64,000 nt of DNA from Aldehydirespirator sp965220645 (GTDB lineage: Bacteria; Actinomycetota; Acidimicrobiia; Acidimicrobiales; Aldehydirespiratoraceae). Position 1 is the first letter of the stretch. Every line of letters begins with the position of its first letter. A program made the translations under genes and the position numbers. The stretch covers positions 1 through 64,000 of the forward strand of contig OZ244836.1 of assembly GCA_965220645.1 (NCBI GenBank), in the 5' to 3' direction. Of the stretch, positions 50,221 to 59,687 are shown piece after piece. Under the pieces are notes generated by a model, which saw nothing but the letters and a program-made list of their open reading frames with translations, was not told where the DNA came from and ran no database searches.

Positions 50221-50547
50221 ATGAGCAGGGACAGAGCCGTCAACATCGGGTTGCTGGTGCTGGCGCTGGGCGGCCTCGTGCTGGGCGCCATCCTGGCCGA
50301 CGTCGTCAAGGTGCTGATCGCGGTGGCGGTCGCCTACGGGGTGCTGCGGCTGGGCCTGGCCATGCTGCGCAACCTGGCCCGCCCGCTGCCCGAGCCGCCC
50401 GAAGCCGGCACGCTGCGCAAGGTGAAGATCGAGTACCGCTGCAGCATCTGCGGCTCCGAGGTGCGGATGACCGTCGCCCCCGACGAGGACCCCGAACCGC
50501 CCCGGCACTGCCAGGACGAGATGGACCTGGTGACACCCATCGAGTGA
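50221..50547 (+). CDS. Small membrane protein with zinc-ribbon-like C-terminus
   Basis: 108 residues. Two hydrophobic helices (VNIGLLVLALGGLVLGAILADV; VLIAVAVAYGVLRLGLAML), then a cytoplasmic domain with CSIC and a later HC (YRCSICGSEVRMTVAPDEDPEPPRHC) that could bind one zinc. It looks like a conserved actinobacterial hypothetical; I cannot name a function. Confidence 0.8.
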   Translation: MSRDRAVNIGLLVLALGGLVLGAILADVVKVLIAVAVAYGVLRLGLAMLRNLARPLPEPPEAGTLRKVKIEYRCSICGSEVRMTVAPDEDPEPPRHCQDEMDLVTPIE

Positions 50548-50580
50548 GCCCCGCGGAAGCGGCATCACCCCAGCGAAAAG

Positions 50581-50601
50581 TTATCCACAGGGTGTGCACA
50601 A
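50581..50601. other. Two DnaA-box-like sites
   Basis: TTATCCACA (50581-50589) equals the DnaA-box consensus; TGTGCACAA (50593-50601) is its inverted near-match (TTGTGCACA). They lie between two genes, close to crgA. Confidence 0.5.
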
Positions 50602-50668
50602 AGCTGGGGGAAATTACAATGGTGTGATCACGCTGCCGTGGCTGGCTGGCCCCCGGCGCGCCGGCCGG

Positions 50669-50950
50669 TCAGCGGTATTGGGTGGCGGTGACGATCCCGG
50701 CCAGGATGAAGCCCAGGCCCCCCAGCAGGACCACGTTCGACGTGTCCCAGATCACGCCCAGATAGTTGACGATGATCGTCAACACGCCCACTCCGAGCAG
50801 GGTGAACATCAGGATCGGAACCCAGATGGGACTCGCAGGCAGCCCATCGAACCCGGTGTGGCTCTGCCTGTCGGGCTGGTAGTTGTCGGGCCGGGTGCCC
50901 TTGGCGGTGACACGGCCGGCCGGCACTCGGCGCTTTGTGGGTCTCGGCAT
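50669..50950 (-). CDS. crgA: Cell division protein CrgA
   Basis: 93 residues: basic N-terminus, then two membrane helices (WVPILMFTLLGVGVLTIIVNYLGVIW; NVVLLGGLGFILAGIVTATQYR) with the conserved W-P-M-G-Y-L-N-G pattern. CrgA helps recruit peptidoglycan synthesis proteins to the division site in actinobacteria. Its presence is a strong taxonomic hint. In other actinobacteria it lies near oriC; that neighbourhood is not seen here. Confidence 0.9.
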   Translation of the reverse strand: MPRPTKRRVPAGRVTAKGTRPDNYQPDRQSHTGFDGLPASPIWVPILMFTLLGVGVLTIIVNYLGVIWDTSNVVLLGGLGFILAGIVTATQYR

Positions 50951-51004
50951 ACACCCGAGGATAGACGCGACCCGGCCAAGGTGTGACCGGCGGGCAGGCG
51001 GCGG

Positions 51005-51832
<828 letters not shown>

Positions 51833-51869
51833 TGCGCGCTACAGCCCTCCTGCCTAGCGTGACCGGGGA

Positions 51870-53069
51870 ATGTCTACCACCGGGCTCGAAGCACCCCCGT
51901 ACTACGACCCGTTCGACTTCGAGGTCGACGCCGACCCCTACCCCACCTGGAAGCGGCTGCGCGACGAGGCGCCGCTCTACCACAACGAGCGGTACGACTT
52001 CTACGCGCTGAGCCGATTCGACGACGTCTCGGAGGCCTTCAAGGACTGGCGGACCTACAGCTCGGCCAAGGGCACCGTCCTCGAGATCATCAGGAGCGAG
52101 ATGCGCGTCCCGCCGGGAATGATGATCTTCGAGGACCCGCCCGTCCACGACTACCACCGGGGCCTCGTGTCGAGGGTGTTCACCCCCAAGAAGATGAGTG
52201 CCCTCGAGTCGAAGCTGCGGGAGTTCTGCGCCCGCAGCCTCGACCCGCATGTGGGCGCGGGCCGTTTCGACTTCATCGCCGATCTCGGCGCCCAGATGCC
52301 CATGCGGGCCATCGGCATGCTGCTGGGCATCCCCGAACAGGACCAGAACACCCTGCGAGACAGGGTCGACGACTCCATCAAGCTGGACGAGGGCACCATG
52401 CCCGACTTCCGCTACGAACTCGAGTCGGGCGATCTCCTCGGCGAGTACATCGACTGGCGTGCCGACCATCCGACCGACGACCTGATGACCGAGCTGCTGC
52501 AGGCCGAGTTCGAGGACGAGACCGGCGTGGAGCGCCGCCTCACCCGCAACGAGATCCTGAACTTCGTCTCGCTCCTCAACGGGGCCGGCAACGAGACCAC
52601 CACCCGCCTCATCGGCTGGACCGGCAAGCTCCTGGCCGAACACCCCGACCAGCGCCGCGAACTGGTCGAGGACCGGCAGCTGATCGGTCAGGCCATCGAG
52701 GAGATCCTGCGCTTCGAGACCCCCTCCCCCGTCCAGGCACGCTGGGTGACCACGGCAGTCGAGCACCACACCCACACCGTCCCCGCCGACAGCGTCATGC
52801 TGCTGCTCAACGGATCGGCCAACCGCGACGACCGCAAGTTCACCCGCGGCGACACCTTCGACATCCACCGCACCATCGACCAGCACCTGGCCTTCGGCTA
52901 CGGCATCCACTTCTGCCTGGGTGCGGCTCTGGCCCGGATCGAGGGCCGGGTCGCGCTCGACGAGGTGCTCAAGCGCTGGCCCGAATGGGACGTCGACTGG
53001 GACAACGCGGTGCAGGCCCGCACATCCACCGTGCGAGGCTGGGAGAGCCTGCCGGTGTTCACGGGGTAG
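51870..53069 (+). CDS. Cytochrome P450
   Basis: 399 residues. I-helix LLNGAGNETTTRLIGW (oxygen-activating Ala-Gly-x-Glu-Thr), EILRFE (ExxR), haem loop FGYGIHFCLGAALARIEG with the Cys ligand. Soluble bacterial class; needs ferredoxin and reductase, not found nearby. The substrate is unknown. The gene ends 30 bp before the dcd-tail array. Confidence 0.93.
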   Translation: MSTTGLEAPPYYDPFDFEVDADPYPTWKRLRDEAPLYHNERYDFYALSRFDDVSEAFKDWRTYSSAKGTVLEIIRSEMRVPPGMMIFEDPPVHDYHRGLVSRVFTPKKMSALESKLREFCARSLDPHVGAGRFDFIADLGAQMPMRAIGMLLGIPEQDQNTLRDRVDDSIKLDEGTMPDFRYELESGDLLGEYIDWRADHPTDDLMTELLQAEFEDETGVERRLTRNEILNFVSLLNGAGNETTTRLIGWTGKLLAEHPDQRRELVEDRQLIGQAIEEILRFETPSPVQARWVTTAVEHHTHTVPADSVMLLLNGSANRDDRKFTRGDTFDIHRTIDQHLAFGYGIHFCLGAALARIEGRVALDEVLKRWPEWDVDWDNAVQARTSTVRGWESLPVFTG

Positions 53070-53100
53070 TCCCCGCAGCCGGGGCCACGGACCCCGGGGA

Positions 53101-53292
53101 CTACTTGAAGTTCTCCCAGCAACGCGACGGCACCGGACCCCGCTGGCGCTACTTGAAGTTCTCCCAGTAACGCGACGGCACCGGACCCCGCTGGCCCTAC
53201 TTGAAGTTCTCCCAGTAACGCGACGGCACCGGACCCCGCTGGCCCTACTTGAAGTTCTCCCAGTAACGCGACGGGACCGGGCCCCGCTGGCC
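53101..53292. repeat. 48-bp tandem copies of the dcd gene tail
   Basis: CTACTTGAAGTTCTCCCAGT starts at 53101, 53149, 53197 and 53245; only the last belongs to the gene (RYWENFK-stop). Exact 48-bp period with two or three substitutions. Confidence 0.95.
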
Positions 53293-53808
53293 GTGGTACT
53301 TCGAGCCCAGCTCGCCGGATCCGTAGGGGACGTCGGCCGCGGTGGTCATGCACTGGAAGCTGATCTGGCCGATCCGCATCCCCGGATACAGCGTGATCGG
53401 CAGATTGGCCACATTCGACAGCTCCAACGTGAGCTGGCCGTCGAAGCCGGGGTCGACGAAACCGGCCGTCGAATGGATCAGCAGCCCGAGACGGCCCAGC
53501 GACGACTTGCCCTCCAAGCGGGCGACCAGATCGTCGGGCAACGCCACCCGCTCGAGGGTGGCACCCAGCACGAACTCGCCCGGATGCAGGATGAACGGAT
53601 CGTCGTCATCGGCCTCCACCAGGGTGGTCAGCGCCGACAGGTCCCGCTTGACGTCGATGTGGCCCAGAGTGTGGTTGCGGAACACCCGGAAGCTGCTCCC
53701 CAGGCGCAGGTCCACCGACGACGGCTGCACCGCGTCCCCGTCCAGCGGATCGATCACGATGCGACCGGCGGCGAGCGCCTCGCGGATCGATCGGTCCGAC
53801 AGGATCAC
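53245..53808 (-). CDS. dcd: dCTP deaminase
   Basis: 187 residues from the GTG at 53808. MILSDRSIREAL, GDAVQPSSVDLRLGSSFRVF, catalytic segment RLEGKSSLGRLGLLIHSTAGFVDPGF and ELSNVANLPITLYPGM match Dcd; Glu in the HSTAG-VDPGF region is the catalytic base area. It makes dUTP from dCTP; some actinobacterial forms also hydrolyse to dUMP, undecided here. Confidence 0.95.
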   Translation of the reverse strand: MILSDRSIREALAAGRIVIDPLDGDAVQPSSVDLRLGSSFRVFRNHTLGHIDVKRDLSALTTLVEADDDDPFILHPGEFVLGATLERVALPDDLVARLEGKSSLGRLGLLIHSTAGFVDPGFDGQLTLELSNVANLPITLYPGMRIGQISFQCMTTAADVPYGSGELGSKYHGQRGPVPSRYWENFK

Positions 53809-54006
53809 AACGCCACCGGCCCGGCGCTGATCGCCAAGGGGCCCGGCCGCCGAGCCCGCCCGCGCATCGATCCGCCGTCCATACACCGAGCGTAGGTCAG
53901 CGCACGAGCCGATGGGCTCTCGTCTGCGTCGGCCAAGCATCCAGCGAACCCCCCAGGAGCGACAGGATTCACTTGATCGGGGCACCCGAACTGTTAGCTT
54001 CGGCCG

Positions 54007-55281
54007 ATGGAGTTCCGCCGCATCAACGGCCTGCCCCCCTACGTCTTCACGATCATCAACGATCTGAAGATCCAGCTCCGCCACGAGGGCGCCGACATCA
54101 TCGACCTCGGCTTCGGGAATCCCGACCTGCCGTCGCCACCGATCGCGGTGGACAAGCTGTGCGAAGCAGCCCGCAACCCCCGCAACCACCGCTACTCGTC
54201 CAGCAAGGGCCTGCCCGCGCTGCGGCGCAACATCGCCGCCCTGTACCAGCGCCGCTTCGGGGTGGAGCTCGACCCCGACACCGAGGTCATCAACACCATC
54301 GGGGCCAAGGAGGGGTTCAGCCACCTCATGTGGGTGCTGCTGCAGCCCGGCGACACCTGCCTGGTGCCCACCCCCAGCTACCCGATCCACATCTACGGGC
54401 CGCTGTTCGCCGGCGCCCAGATCCGGGAGGTGCCCCTGGCCGACGGCACCGAGTTCGTCAACCGGATGCAGCTCACCTGGCGCTACAGCCGGCCCAAGCC
54501 CCGGGTAGCGGTGATCTCGTTCCCGCACAACCCCACCACCACCTGCGTCGACCTCGACTTCATGCAGAAGGTGGTCGACTGGGCCCGCGAGCACGAGATG
54601 CTGATCGTGCACGACAACGCTTACGCGGACCTGGGGTTCGACGGGTACCAGCCGCCGTCGATCCTGCAGGTGGACGGGGCCACCGACTGCGCGGTGGAGT
54701 TCTACTCGTGCACCAAGTCGTTCTCGATGGCGGGGTGGCGGATGGCGTTCATGCTGGGCAACGCCGAGGTGGTGGCCGCGCTGGCCAAGCTCAAGAGCTA
54801 CCTCGACTACGGGTCGTTCCAGCCGATCCAGATCGCGGCCGCGGTAACGCTGAGGGAGCAGCCCGACTACCCGGTCGAGGCGTGCGCGGTGTACGAGCGG
54901 CGCCGCGACCTCCTGTGCGAGGGCCTGAACCGCATCGGCTGGGAGGTCGAGCCGCCCAAGGGGACGATGTTCGTGTGGGCGAAGATCCCCGAGCCGTACC
55001 GGCACATGGACTCGATCGAGTTCGCGTCGAAGCTGGTGCGGGAGGCCCATGTGGCGGTGTCGCCCGGCGTGGGGTTCGGGCCCGGCGGCGAGGGGCATGT
55101 GCGGTTCGCGCTGATCGAGAACCGCCAGCGCATCAGCCAGGGGATCCGCAACCTCCGGCGCTGCCTGCCCGAGCTCGAGGCCCAGGCCGGGGAGCCGGAG
55201 GCCGCGCCCGGCGAGTCGGCGACCCAGGCCTCGGCCGCGGCCGCGGCCGAGGAGCCCGCCGACAAGGCCACCGCGGCCTGA
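54007..55281 (+). CDS. Class I/II pyridoxal-phosphate aminotransferase (alanine-transaminase-like)
   Basis: 424 residues. PLP Lys in SCTKSFSMAGWRMAF, NPTTT and DNAYADLGFDG give the cofactor Asp/Tyr, and EGHVRFALIENRQRI holds the carboxylate-binding Arg. The N-terminal LPPYVFTIINDLKIQLRHEGADIIDLGFGNPDLP resembles AlaC-type glutamate-pyruvate transaminases. The last ~35 residues are an Ala/Glu-rich tail absent from typical members. Confidence 0.88.
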   Translation: MEFRRINGLPPYVFTIINDLKIQLRHEGADIIDLGFGNPDLPSPPIAVDKLCEAARNPRNHRYSSSKGLPALRRNIAALYQRRFGVELDPDTEVINTIGAKEGFSHLMWVLLQPGDTCLVPTPSYPIHIYGPLFAGAQIREVPLADGTEFVNRMQLTWRYSRPKPRVAVISFPHNPTTTCVDLDFMQKVVDWAREHEMLIVHDNAYADLGFDGYQPPSILQVDGATDCAVEFYSCTKSFSMAGWRMAFMLGNAEVVAALAKLKSYLDYGSFQPIQIAAAVTLREQPDYPVEACAVYERRRDLLCEGLNRIGWEVEPPKGTMFVWAKIPEPYRHMDSIEFASKLVREAHVAVSPGVGFGPGGEGHVRFALIENRQRISQGIRNLRRCLPELEAQAGEPEAAPGESATQASAAAAAEEPADKATAA

Positions 55282-55320
55282 TCGCGCTCGATCCCTCACC
55301 CTCGCTTCCCGAACGGTCTT

Positions 55321-55376
55321 CCCGAAATTGATGACGATTCGGCCGTCCGAGGCACATAATCCGCACCAATTTCGGG
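55321..55376. repeat. Intergenic palindrome, C type
   Basis: CCCGAAATTG and CAATTTCGGG, 10-bp arms, 36-bp loop. Same CGAAATT motif as the A elements. Between two plus-strand genes. Confidence 0.75.
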
Positions 55377-55424
55377 ACATGGCCTCGGCGGGGTATAGCG
55401 GCCTAGGCGGGATATAACGGTCCG

Positions 55425-56204
55425 GTGCTGATCGTTGTCTCGCCGGCCAAGGCGCTCGACTACAGCTCCAGGCTGCCCACCCGCAAGCACACCCAGCCCC
55501 GGATGCTCGATCAGGCCGAGCCGCTGGTGGACGTGATGCGCGAGAAGTCGCCCGACGAGATCGCCAAGCTGATGGGGATCTCGTCGGATCTCGCCGAACT
55601 CAACTTCGAGCGCTACGCCGACTGGGAGGCGCCGTTCTCGCCCGCCGACTCCCGGCCCGCGCTGCTGGCCTTCGCCGGCGACGTGTACCAGGGCATGGAC
55701 GCGGCGGCCACCTTCACCGAACGGGACTACACCCACGCCCAGAAGGTGCTGCGCATCCTGTCGGGGCTCTACGGGGTGCTGCGCCCGCTGGACCTGATGC
55801 AGCCGTACCGCCTGGAGATGGGGTCCAAGCTGGCCACCGACCGGGGCCGCGACCTGTACAGCTACTGGGGCGAGCGCATCACCGAGTTGCTCAACGAGGA
55901 CCTGGCGGCGAGCCCGGGGCCGGCGGTGGTGGTGAACCTGGCATCGCACGAGTACTTCCGCTCGGTGGACGCTCGGCGGCTGGAGGGGCGGCTGGTGACG
56001 CCTGCGTTCCTGGACGGCCGGGGCGACGCCGAGCCCAAGATGATCTCGTTCTTCGCCAAACGGGCCCGGGGCGCGATGGCGGGCTGGATCATCCGCAACC
56101 GGGTCAAGTCAGTGCGGGGGCTGAGGGACTTCGACGGGCTCGGCTACGGGTTCGACACCGAGCAGTCGGCAACCGACCGGCCCGTGTTCGTGCGGTACAG
56201 CTAG
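55425..56204 (+). CDS. yaaA: Peroxide-stress protein YaaA (DUF328)
   Basis: 259 residues. MLIVVSPAKALDYSS at the front, FAGDVYQGMDA, LRILSGLYGVLRPLDLMQPYRLEMG, NLASHEYFRSVD and ISFFAKRARGAMAGWIIRNRV all match the family. In E. coli YaaA lowers intracellular free iron under peroxide stress. GTG start, no clear site. Confidence 0.93.
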   Translation: MLIVVSPAKALDYSSRLPTRKHTQPRMLDQAEPLVDVMREKSPDEIAKLMGISSDLAELNFERYADWEAPFSPADSRPALLAFAGDVYQGMDAAATFTERDYTHAQKVLRILSGLYGVLRPLDLMQPYRLEMGSKLATDRGRDLYSYWGERITELLNEDLAASPGPAVVVNLASHEYFRSVDARRLEGRLVTPAFLDGRGDAEPKMISFFAKRARGAMAGWIIRNRVKSVRGLRDFDGLGYGFDTEQSATDRPVFVRYS

Positions 56205-56210
56205 CGGCTG

Positions 56211-56325
56211 GATCTCGGGGCGCTCATGGGCCCGCAAGACCCACAACTCTCCCGAGAACCAGAACGGCTCGATCTCGGGTTGGTTGTGAGCCCCCAAGAC
56301 CCACAACTCTCCCGAGATTCCGGGG
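56211..56325. repeat. Two intergenic palindromes (E, related to D)
   Basis: TCTCGGG / CCCGAGA arms at 56213-56219 with 56251-56257, and 56273-56279 with 56311-56317. The second also has an inner GTTGTG/CACAAC stem. They share AAGACCCACAACTCTCCCGA. Confidence 0.8.
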
Positions 56326-56367
56326 GCCGGTGCAGCCGGCGGCGCGATGGCTACGCTCGTGGCCTTC

Positions 56368-56438
56368 GCGGGTGTAGTTCAATGGTAGAACATCAGCTTC
56401 CCAAGCTGAGAATGCGAGTTCGATTCTCGTCATCCGCT
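56368..56438 (+). tRNA. tRNA-Gly (CCC)
   Basis: Acceptor GCGGGTG/CATCCGC, anticodon loop TTCCCAA (anticodon CCC), T-arm GCGAGTTCGATTCTCGT. A CCA triplet is encoded directly after (56439-56441). Confidence 0.95.
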
Positions 56439-57548
56439 CCACGGCGCCTGCTTGCGATTGCGGGCGCGCTGGCGATTGCGGGCGCGGCGTGCTCGCCGGG
56501 AAGCTCCTCGTCGCAGACTGCCTCCAGTGACGACGGACCGGCTACGGGCTCCGGTGTCGACAGCGGCGAGGCTGCTCCGGCAACCTCCGGAGACGCTGAC
56601 GACGGGCCGGCGAGGGTGCCTGCGCCAAGTCTCAGCGACCTGGGCGGCGGCTGGGCCATGTACTTCACCGGCAAGTACGACCGCGACACGCTGGCGGTGG
56701 TGCCCCCCGGACCCTTGAGCCGCCCCAGGTTCGTGGGCGGCGCCCACGCATCGACCTCGGAACTGAAGGCGCTGTACTGGACCAACCACGACATCGGCCG
56801 TGAGGAGCACTCCCTTGAGTTCTTGGACGCGTCTGGCGAGGTGCTGGCGTCGATACCGCTGCCCATGGATGTCAGCGGGTTGCGCCTCGAATGCGAGCGG
56901 AAGCCCTACGGGAGGGTGGGGCACATATGGCGGGTGGCTGTTCTCAATCCCCCGGACTACGCCAGCTACCGCATCGTGGCGACCCTGCGGCTGTTGGAGC
57001 ATCCCCCCTACGACCTACCGGTAGCGGTGGAGGAGGCGCCCGCCGACGGCGGGTCAAGCAGGACGGGATCGTGCTGGCGGCCCGCCCCCCTGCGGGGCTC
57101 GCCGACTCTCTCCCCTGAAGCTGAGGCCGGCGAAACCGTGACTGTGGTGGAGGTCGAACGCTCCGAGAACCCGCCGCAGGTGTGGTTGGAACCGCCGGCG
57201 GCGCGCGACGGCGCGGACGGAGGTGTCATCGAAGTGGCGTGGCGGGCGTCCGATCCCGACTGCAACGCGCTGAACCATCTCCTGCGATACACCCTCGACG
57301 GCGGCCGGAGCTACAAAGCAACGCCGGGAGGCCACATCCCGACCGACGCCCGCAACTACAAGCCGCGTGTCTACGAGCTGCCCGTGTCGCTGCTGGAACG
57401 AAGCAAGCAGGCCAGGGTGATGGTCATTCGTCTCGGACGGCACCCTGTGGGCCGCCGCGGAGGCAACCCTGCCAGGGTCCCGCACCGAATCCGCGGCCGC
57501 CACGACAGAAACGGAGTCCACCCTGAGCAACTCGCCCGGCCCGGATGA
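56412..57548 (+). CDS. Secreted lipoprotein with frameshifted C-terminus, start inside tRNA-Gly
   Basis: The only in-frame ATG before the signal peptide is 56412, within the tRNA T-arm, giving MRVRFSSSAPRRLLAIAGALAIAGAAC: basic residues, hydrophobic core, lipobox AGAAC. The mature part has an Ala/Ser/Asp-rich linker, a ~120-residue beta-rich region (SDLGGGWAMYFTGKYDRDTLAV, HSLEFLDASGEVLASIPL) and a fibronectin/Ig-like end (IEVAWRASDPDCNALNHLLRYTLDGGRSYK). At ~57428 an extra base seems to break the frame: the next frame reads VSDGTLWAAAEATLPG, a natural continuation of VMVI, and ends at 57591. Function unknown. Confidence 0.6.
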   Translation: MRVRFSSSAPRRLLAIAGALAIAGAACSPGSSSSQTASSDDGPATGSGVDSGEAAPATSGDADDGPARVPAPSLSDLGGGWAMYFTGKYDRDTLAVVPPGPLSRPRFVGGAHASTSELKALYWTNHDIGREEHSLEFLDASGEVLASIPLPMDVSGLRLECERKPYGRVGHIWRVAVLNPPDYASYRIVATLRLLEHPPYDLPVAVEEAPADGGSSRTGSCWRPAPLRGSPTLSPEAEAGETVTVVEVERSENPPQVWLEPPAARDGADGGVIEVAWRASDPDCNALNHLLRYTLDGGRSYKATPGGHIPTDARNYKPRVYELPVSLLERSKQARVMVIRLGRHPVGRRGGNPARVPHRIRGRHDRNGVHPEQLARPG

Positions 57549-57593
57549 CCCCGAAGGCTACGAACGGGCCGGAGCCGGACTATGCATCTGAAT

Positions 57594-57618
57594 CTGGTAG
57601 TAACAGAGCTACTACCAG
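57594..57618. promoter_or_regulatory. Operator-like palindrome before MazEF-like pair
   Basis: CTGGTAGTA and TACTACCAG, perfect 9-bp arms, 7-bp spacer, plus a third half-site AGTAGTA at 57619. 16 bp before the antitoxin ATG. Confidence 0.65.
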
Positions 57619-57633
57619 AGTAGTATTGACATT

Positions 57634-57858
57634 ATGAAGGTCAGTGTGAGCATTCCGGAGAGCGATGTCGCGTTCCTCGACGACTATGCCCGGTCCCATG
57701 GCATTGCGTCCCGGTCGGCGGCGCTGCAGCGGGCGATACGGCTGCTGCAGGCCAACGAGCTGTCGCCGCACTACGCAGCAGCGTTCGCCGAGTGGGCCCT
57801 TGACGGCGAGGACAGTGCATGGGATGCCGCCGTCGCGGACGGGCTCGGCCGGGACTGA
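57634..57858 (+). CDS. Ribbon-helix-helix antitoxin (MazE-type partner)
   Basis: 74 residues. MKVSVSIPESDVAFLDDYARSHGIASRSAALQRAIRLL is a standard RHH DNA-binding domain (beta-strand residues KVSVSI); the acidic C-terminus (AAFAEWALDGEDSAWDAAVADGLGRD) should bind the toxin. The TGA overlaps the toxin ATG (TGATG). Confidence 0.9.
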   Translation: MKVSVSIPESDVAFLDDYARSHGIASRSAALQRAIRLLQANELSPHYAAAFAEWALDGEDSAWDAAVADGLGRD

Positions 57859-58205
57859 TGCGTCGGGGCGAGATCCGCGTTGTGGGGCTGGACCCGGTGA
57901 TCGGGGCCGAGTCGGCGCGGACCCGTCCCGCGGTGATCGTCAGCAACGATGGCGCCAACACGATCGCGGCCCTTCTGGGGCGTGGCGTGGTGACGGTCGT
58001 TCCGGTCACCTCGAACACCGGAGTGGTCCACCCGTTCCAAGTGATGCTCGAAGCGGCCAGCACCGGCCTCGGCCTTGACTCGAAGGCCCAGGCCGAACAG
58101 ATCAGATCGGTTGATGTCAAGCGCATCGGCAGCCTGACGGGCATGGTGCCGCTCGATCTGATGGCGCAGATCGACGACGCCATGCGCCTGCATCTAGGAC
58201 TCTGA
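57858..58205 (+). CDS. MazF-family mRNA interferase
   Basis: 115 residues: RRGEIRVVGLDPVIGAESARTRPAVIVSNDGANTI, VVTVVPVTSNTG, and QIRSVDVKRIG, the three blocks that form the MazF/CcdB fold and the catalytic Arg/Thr surface. Complete and coupled to its antitoxin. Confidence 0.93.
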   Translation: MRRGEIRVVGLDPVIGAESARTRPAVIVSNDGANTIAALLGRGVVTVVPVTSNTGVVHPFQVMLEAASTGLGLDSKAQAEQIRSVDVKRIGSLTGMVPLDLMAQIDDAMRLHLGL

Positions 58206-58217
58206 CTTACAGCGAGC

Positions 58218-58260
58218 CAGGGCCGGTCGGGCAGGAACTCGCTCCCCCGGCCGGCCCCTG
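58218..58260 (+). terminator. Long GC hairpin after mazF
   Basis: CAGGGCCGGTCGGG can pair with CCCCGGCCGGCCCCTG with one bulge, around GAACTCG. Weak T-run. Confidence 0.55.
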
Positions 58261-58273
58261 CTTCCCGCGTGTT

Positions 58274-58300
58274 TCGGAAGGATGGATTGTAGTCTTCCGA
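58274..58300. promoter_or_regulatory. Inverted repeat overlapping fic promoter region
   Basis: TCGGAAG and CTTCCGA, 7-bp arms, 13-bp spacer, ending 1 bp before the fic ATG. May be an autoregulatory operator; no ribosome binding site remains between it and the ATG. Confidence 0.5.
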
Positions 58301-58301
58301 T

Positions 58302-59435
58302 ATGGAGGTGGATCCGGAAGGCTCTGCAGGGCGAGAAGTGGAGGCGGACTGGGGAGGGCGTCACGTACGCGCCTGGGTGCCGGCGCCTCTGGACGAACGG
58401 GACCTCACCCTGTCGACCGCCATCGCACGGGTAGCCGAGCGGGCCGCCGCGGCCCTCCAGCTGGCCGACGCCCGGCTGCCGTCGGAATGGGAGCCGCTGG
58501 CCCGCCTACTGCTGCGCCACGAAGGGGTGGCCTCCTCCGGGATCGAGGGGCTGCGCGAACCGATCGGATCGGTGCTCGTCGCCGAACGGACGGGATCGGG
58601 CGGCACCGCCGGGTGGGTCGCCGACAACCTGGCCGTCCTCGACAGCGCGCTCGACACCGCCGACGAGCCGCTCAGCGCCGAAATGCTGCACCAGTGGCAC
58701 CAGCGTCTCATGCGACACGGCCGGCTGCCCGCCCCCATGGTCGGCCGATTCCGCCCGGCGCTGGGATGGATCGGCGGCACCTCACCCATCGACGCGGCGT
58801 ACGTGCCCCCGCCGCCCGCAGAAATCCCGCGGCTCATCGACGATCTCATCAGCTTCGCCGACGACGACCGGAGCGACCTCGACGCGGTGTCACGTGCCGC
58901 GCTGGCGCACGCGCAGTTCGAGGCAATCCACCCCTACGGCGACGGAAACGGGCGACTCGGACGGGTGCTGGTGAGCCGGGTACTGCGCCGCAGCGGCGTC
59001 ACAGCCCGCTCGACCGCGCCCATCAGCGTGGCCATCGCCCAGGATCCCGGCGGCTATCTCTCAGGACTGCATCTCTTCGAGCGAGGCGGCCACGGCCCGT
59101 GGGTCAGGTGGTTCGCCGAAACGGCGACTCGGGCCGCGACCGCCACCGAACACCTCGTGAAGCAGGCCGGCCACCTGCTGAGCCGCTGGGACGAACTCAC
59201 CACAGAACTGCGAGCGGACCACACAGCGCGGGCCCTGCTGCACCGCCTGCCCGGCTCGCCGGTTCTGAGCGCCCAGGATGTGGCCGGGCTGCTGGGCGTC
59301 AGCGAACGCAGCGGCCGAACCGCTCTCAGTGCGCTGGCCGCGTGCGGCGTTCTGTCGCCCGTCGATGACGTGAGCGAGGCGCGGTCGGGCAGGGCTCGGC
59401 GCTGGTTCGCGGCCACCGAGCTGCTCGACCTGTGA
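58302..59435 (+). CDS. Fic-domain AMP-transferase with N-terminal inhibitory helix and C-terminal winged helix
   Basis: 377 residues. Fic motif HPYGDGNGRLGR in HAQFEAIHPYGDGNGRLGRVL (~203-222) keeps catalytic His, Asp, Asn and both Arg. The inhibitory helix SSGIEG (~77-82) carries the Glu that blocks ATP binding, so this is the self-inhibited class II type. The C-terminal LSAQDVAGLLGVSERSGRTALSALAACGVL is a winged-helix domain. It modifies target proteins with AMP; target unknown. Confidence 0.93.
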   Translation: MEVDPEGSAGREVEADWGGRHVRAWVPAPLDERDLTLSTAIARVAERAAAALQLADARLPSEWEPLARLLLRHEGVASSGIEGLREPIGSVLVAERTGSGGTAGWVADNLAVLDSALDTADEPLSAEMLHQWHQRLMRHGRLPAPMVGRFRPALGWIGGTSPIDAAYVPPPPAEIPRLIDDLISFADDDRSDLDAVSRAALAHAQFEAIHPYGDGNGRLGRVLVSRVLRRSGVTARSTAPISVAIAQDPGGYLSGLHLFERGGHGPWVRWFAETATRAATATEHLVKQAGHLLSRWDELTTELRADHTARALLHRLPGSPVLSAQDVAGLLGVSERSGRTALSALAACGVLSPVDDVSEARSGRARRWFAATELLDL

Positions 59436-59440
59436 ACGCC

Positions 59441-59676
59441 ATGACTGGTCCAGTGGGCCAGCCGCGTGGCCGGGACAGGGGCGTCATCCTTGCCGGTGGG
59501 CCTGTTCACACCATGGGCCGTCCGGCGACGGTGGAGGCAGTGCCATCGTGGGCGACTGCCAGGTGGCCGACCTGGTGATACTGGACGACGATCCGCTGGC
59601 AGTCGAGATCGACCGGCTCCCGGACATCGGTGTCAACGAGACCTGGATGGACGGCCGACAGGTGTGGGCGTGCTGA
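59441..59676 (+). pseudogene. YtcJ-like amidohydrolase, only both ends left
   Basis: From the ATG at 59441 the frame gives MTGPVGQPRGRDRGVILAGGPVHTMGRPATVEAV, the usual first strands of YtcJ-type amidohydrolases. After ~59545 a different frame gives CQVADLVILDDDPLAVEIDRLPDIGVNETWMDGRQVW-stop, the family's last strands. The whole barrel (~450 residues) is missing. Confidence 0.82.
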
Positions 59677-59687
59677 GGGGCGCGGGC

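Noticed and set aside
50548..50668. Replication origin
   Set aside because: Only two DnaA-box-like sites, no AT-rich unwinding region and no dnaA, dnaN or gyr genes nearby.
53245..55380. 711-residue minus-strand protein including Dcd
   Set aside because: Everything before residue ~524 is antisense to the aminotransferase; Dcd begins at the GTG at 53808, where homology starts.
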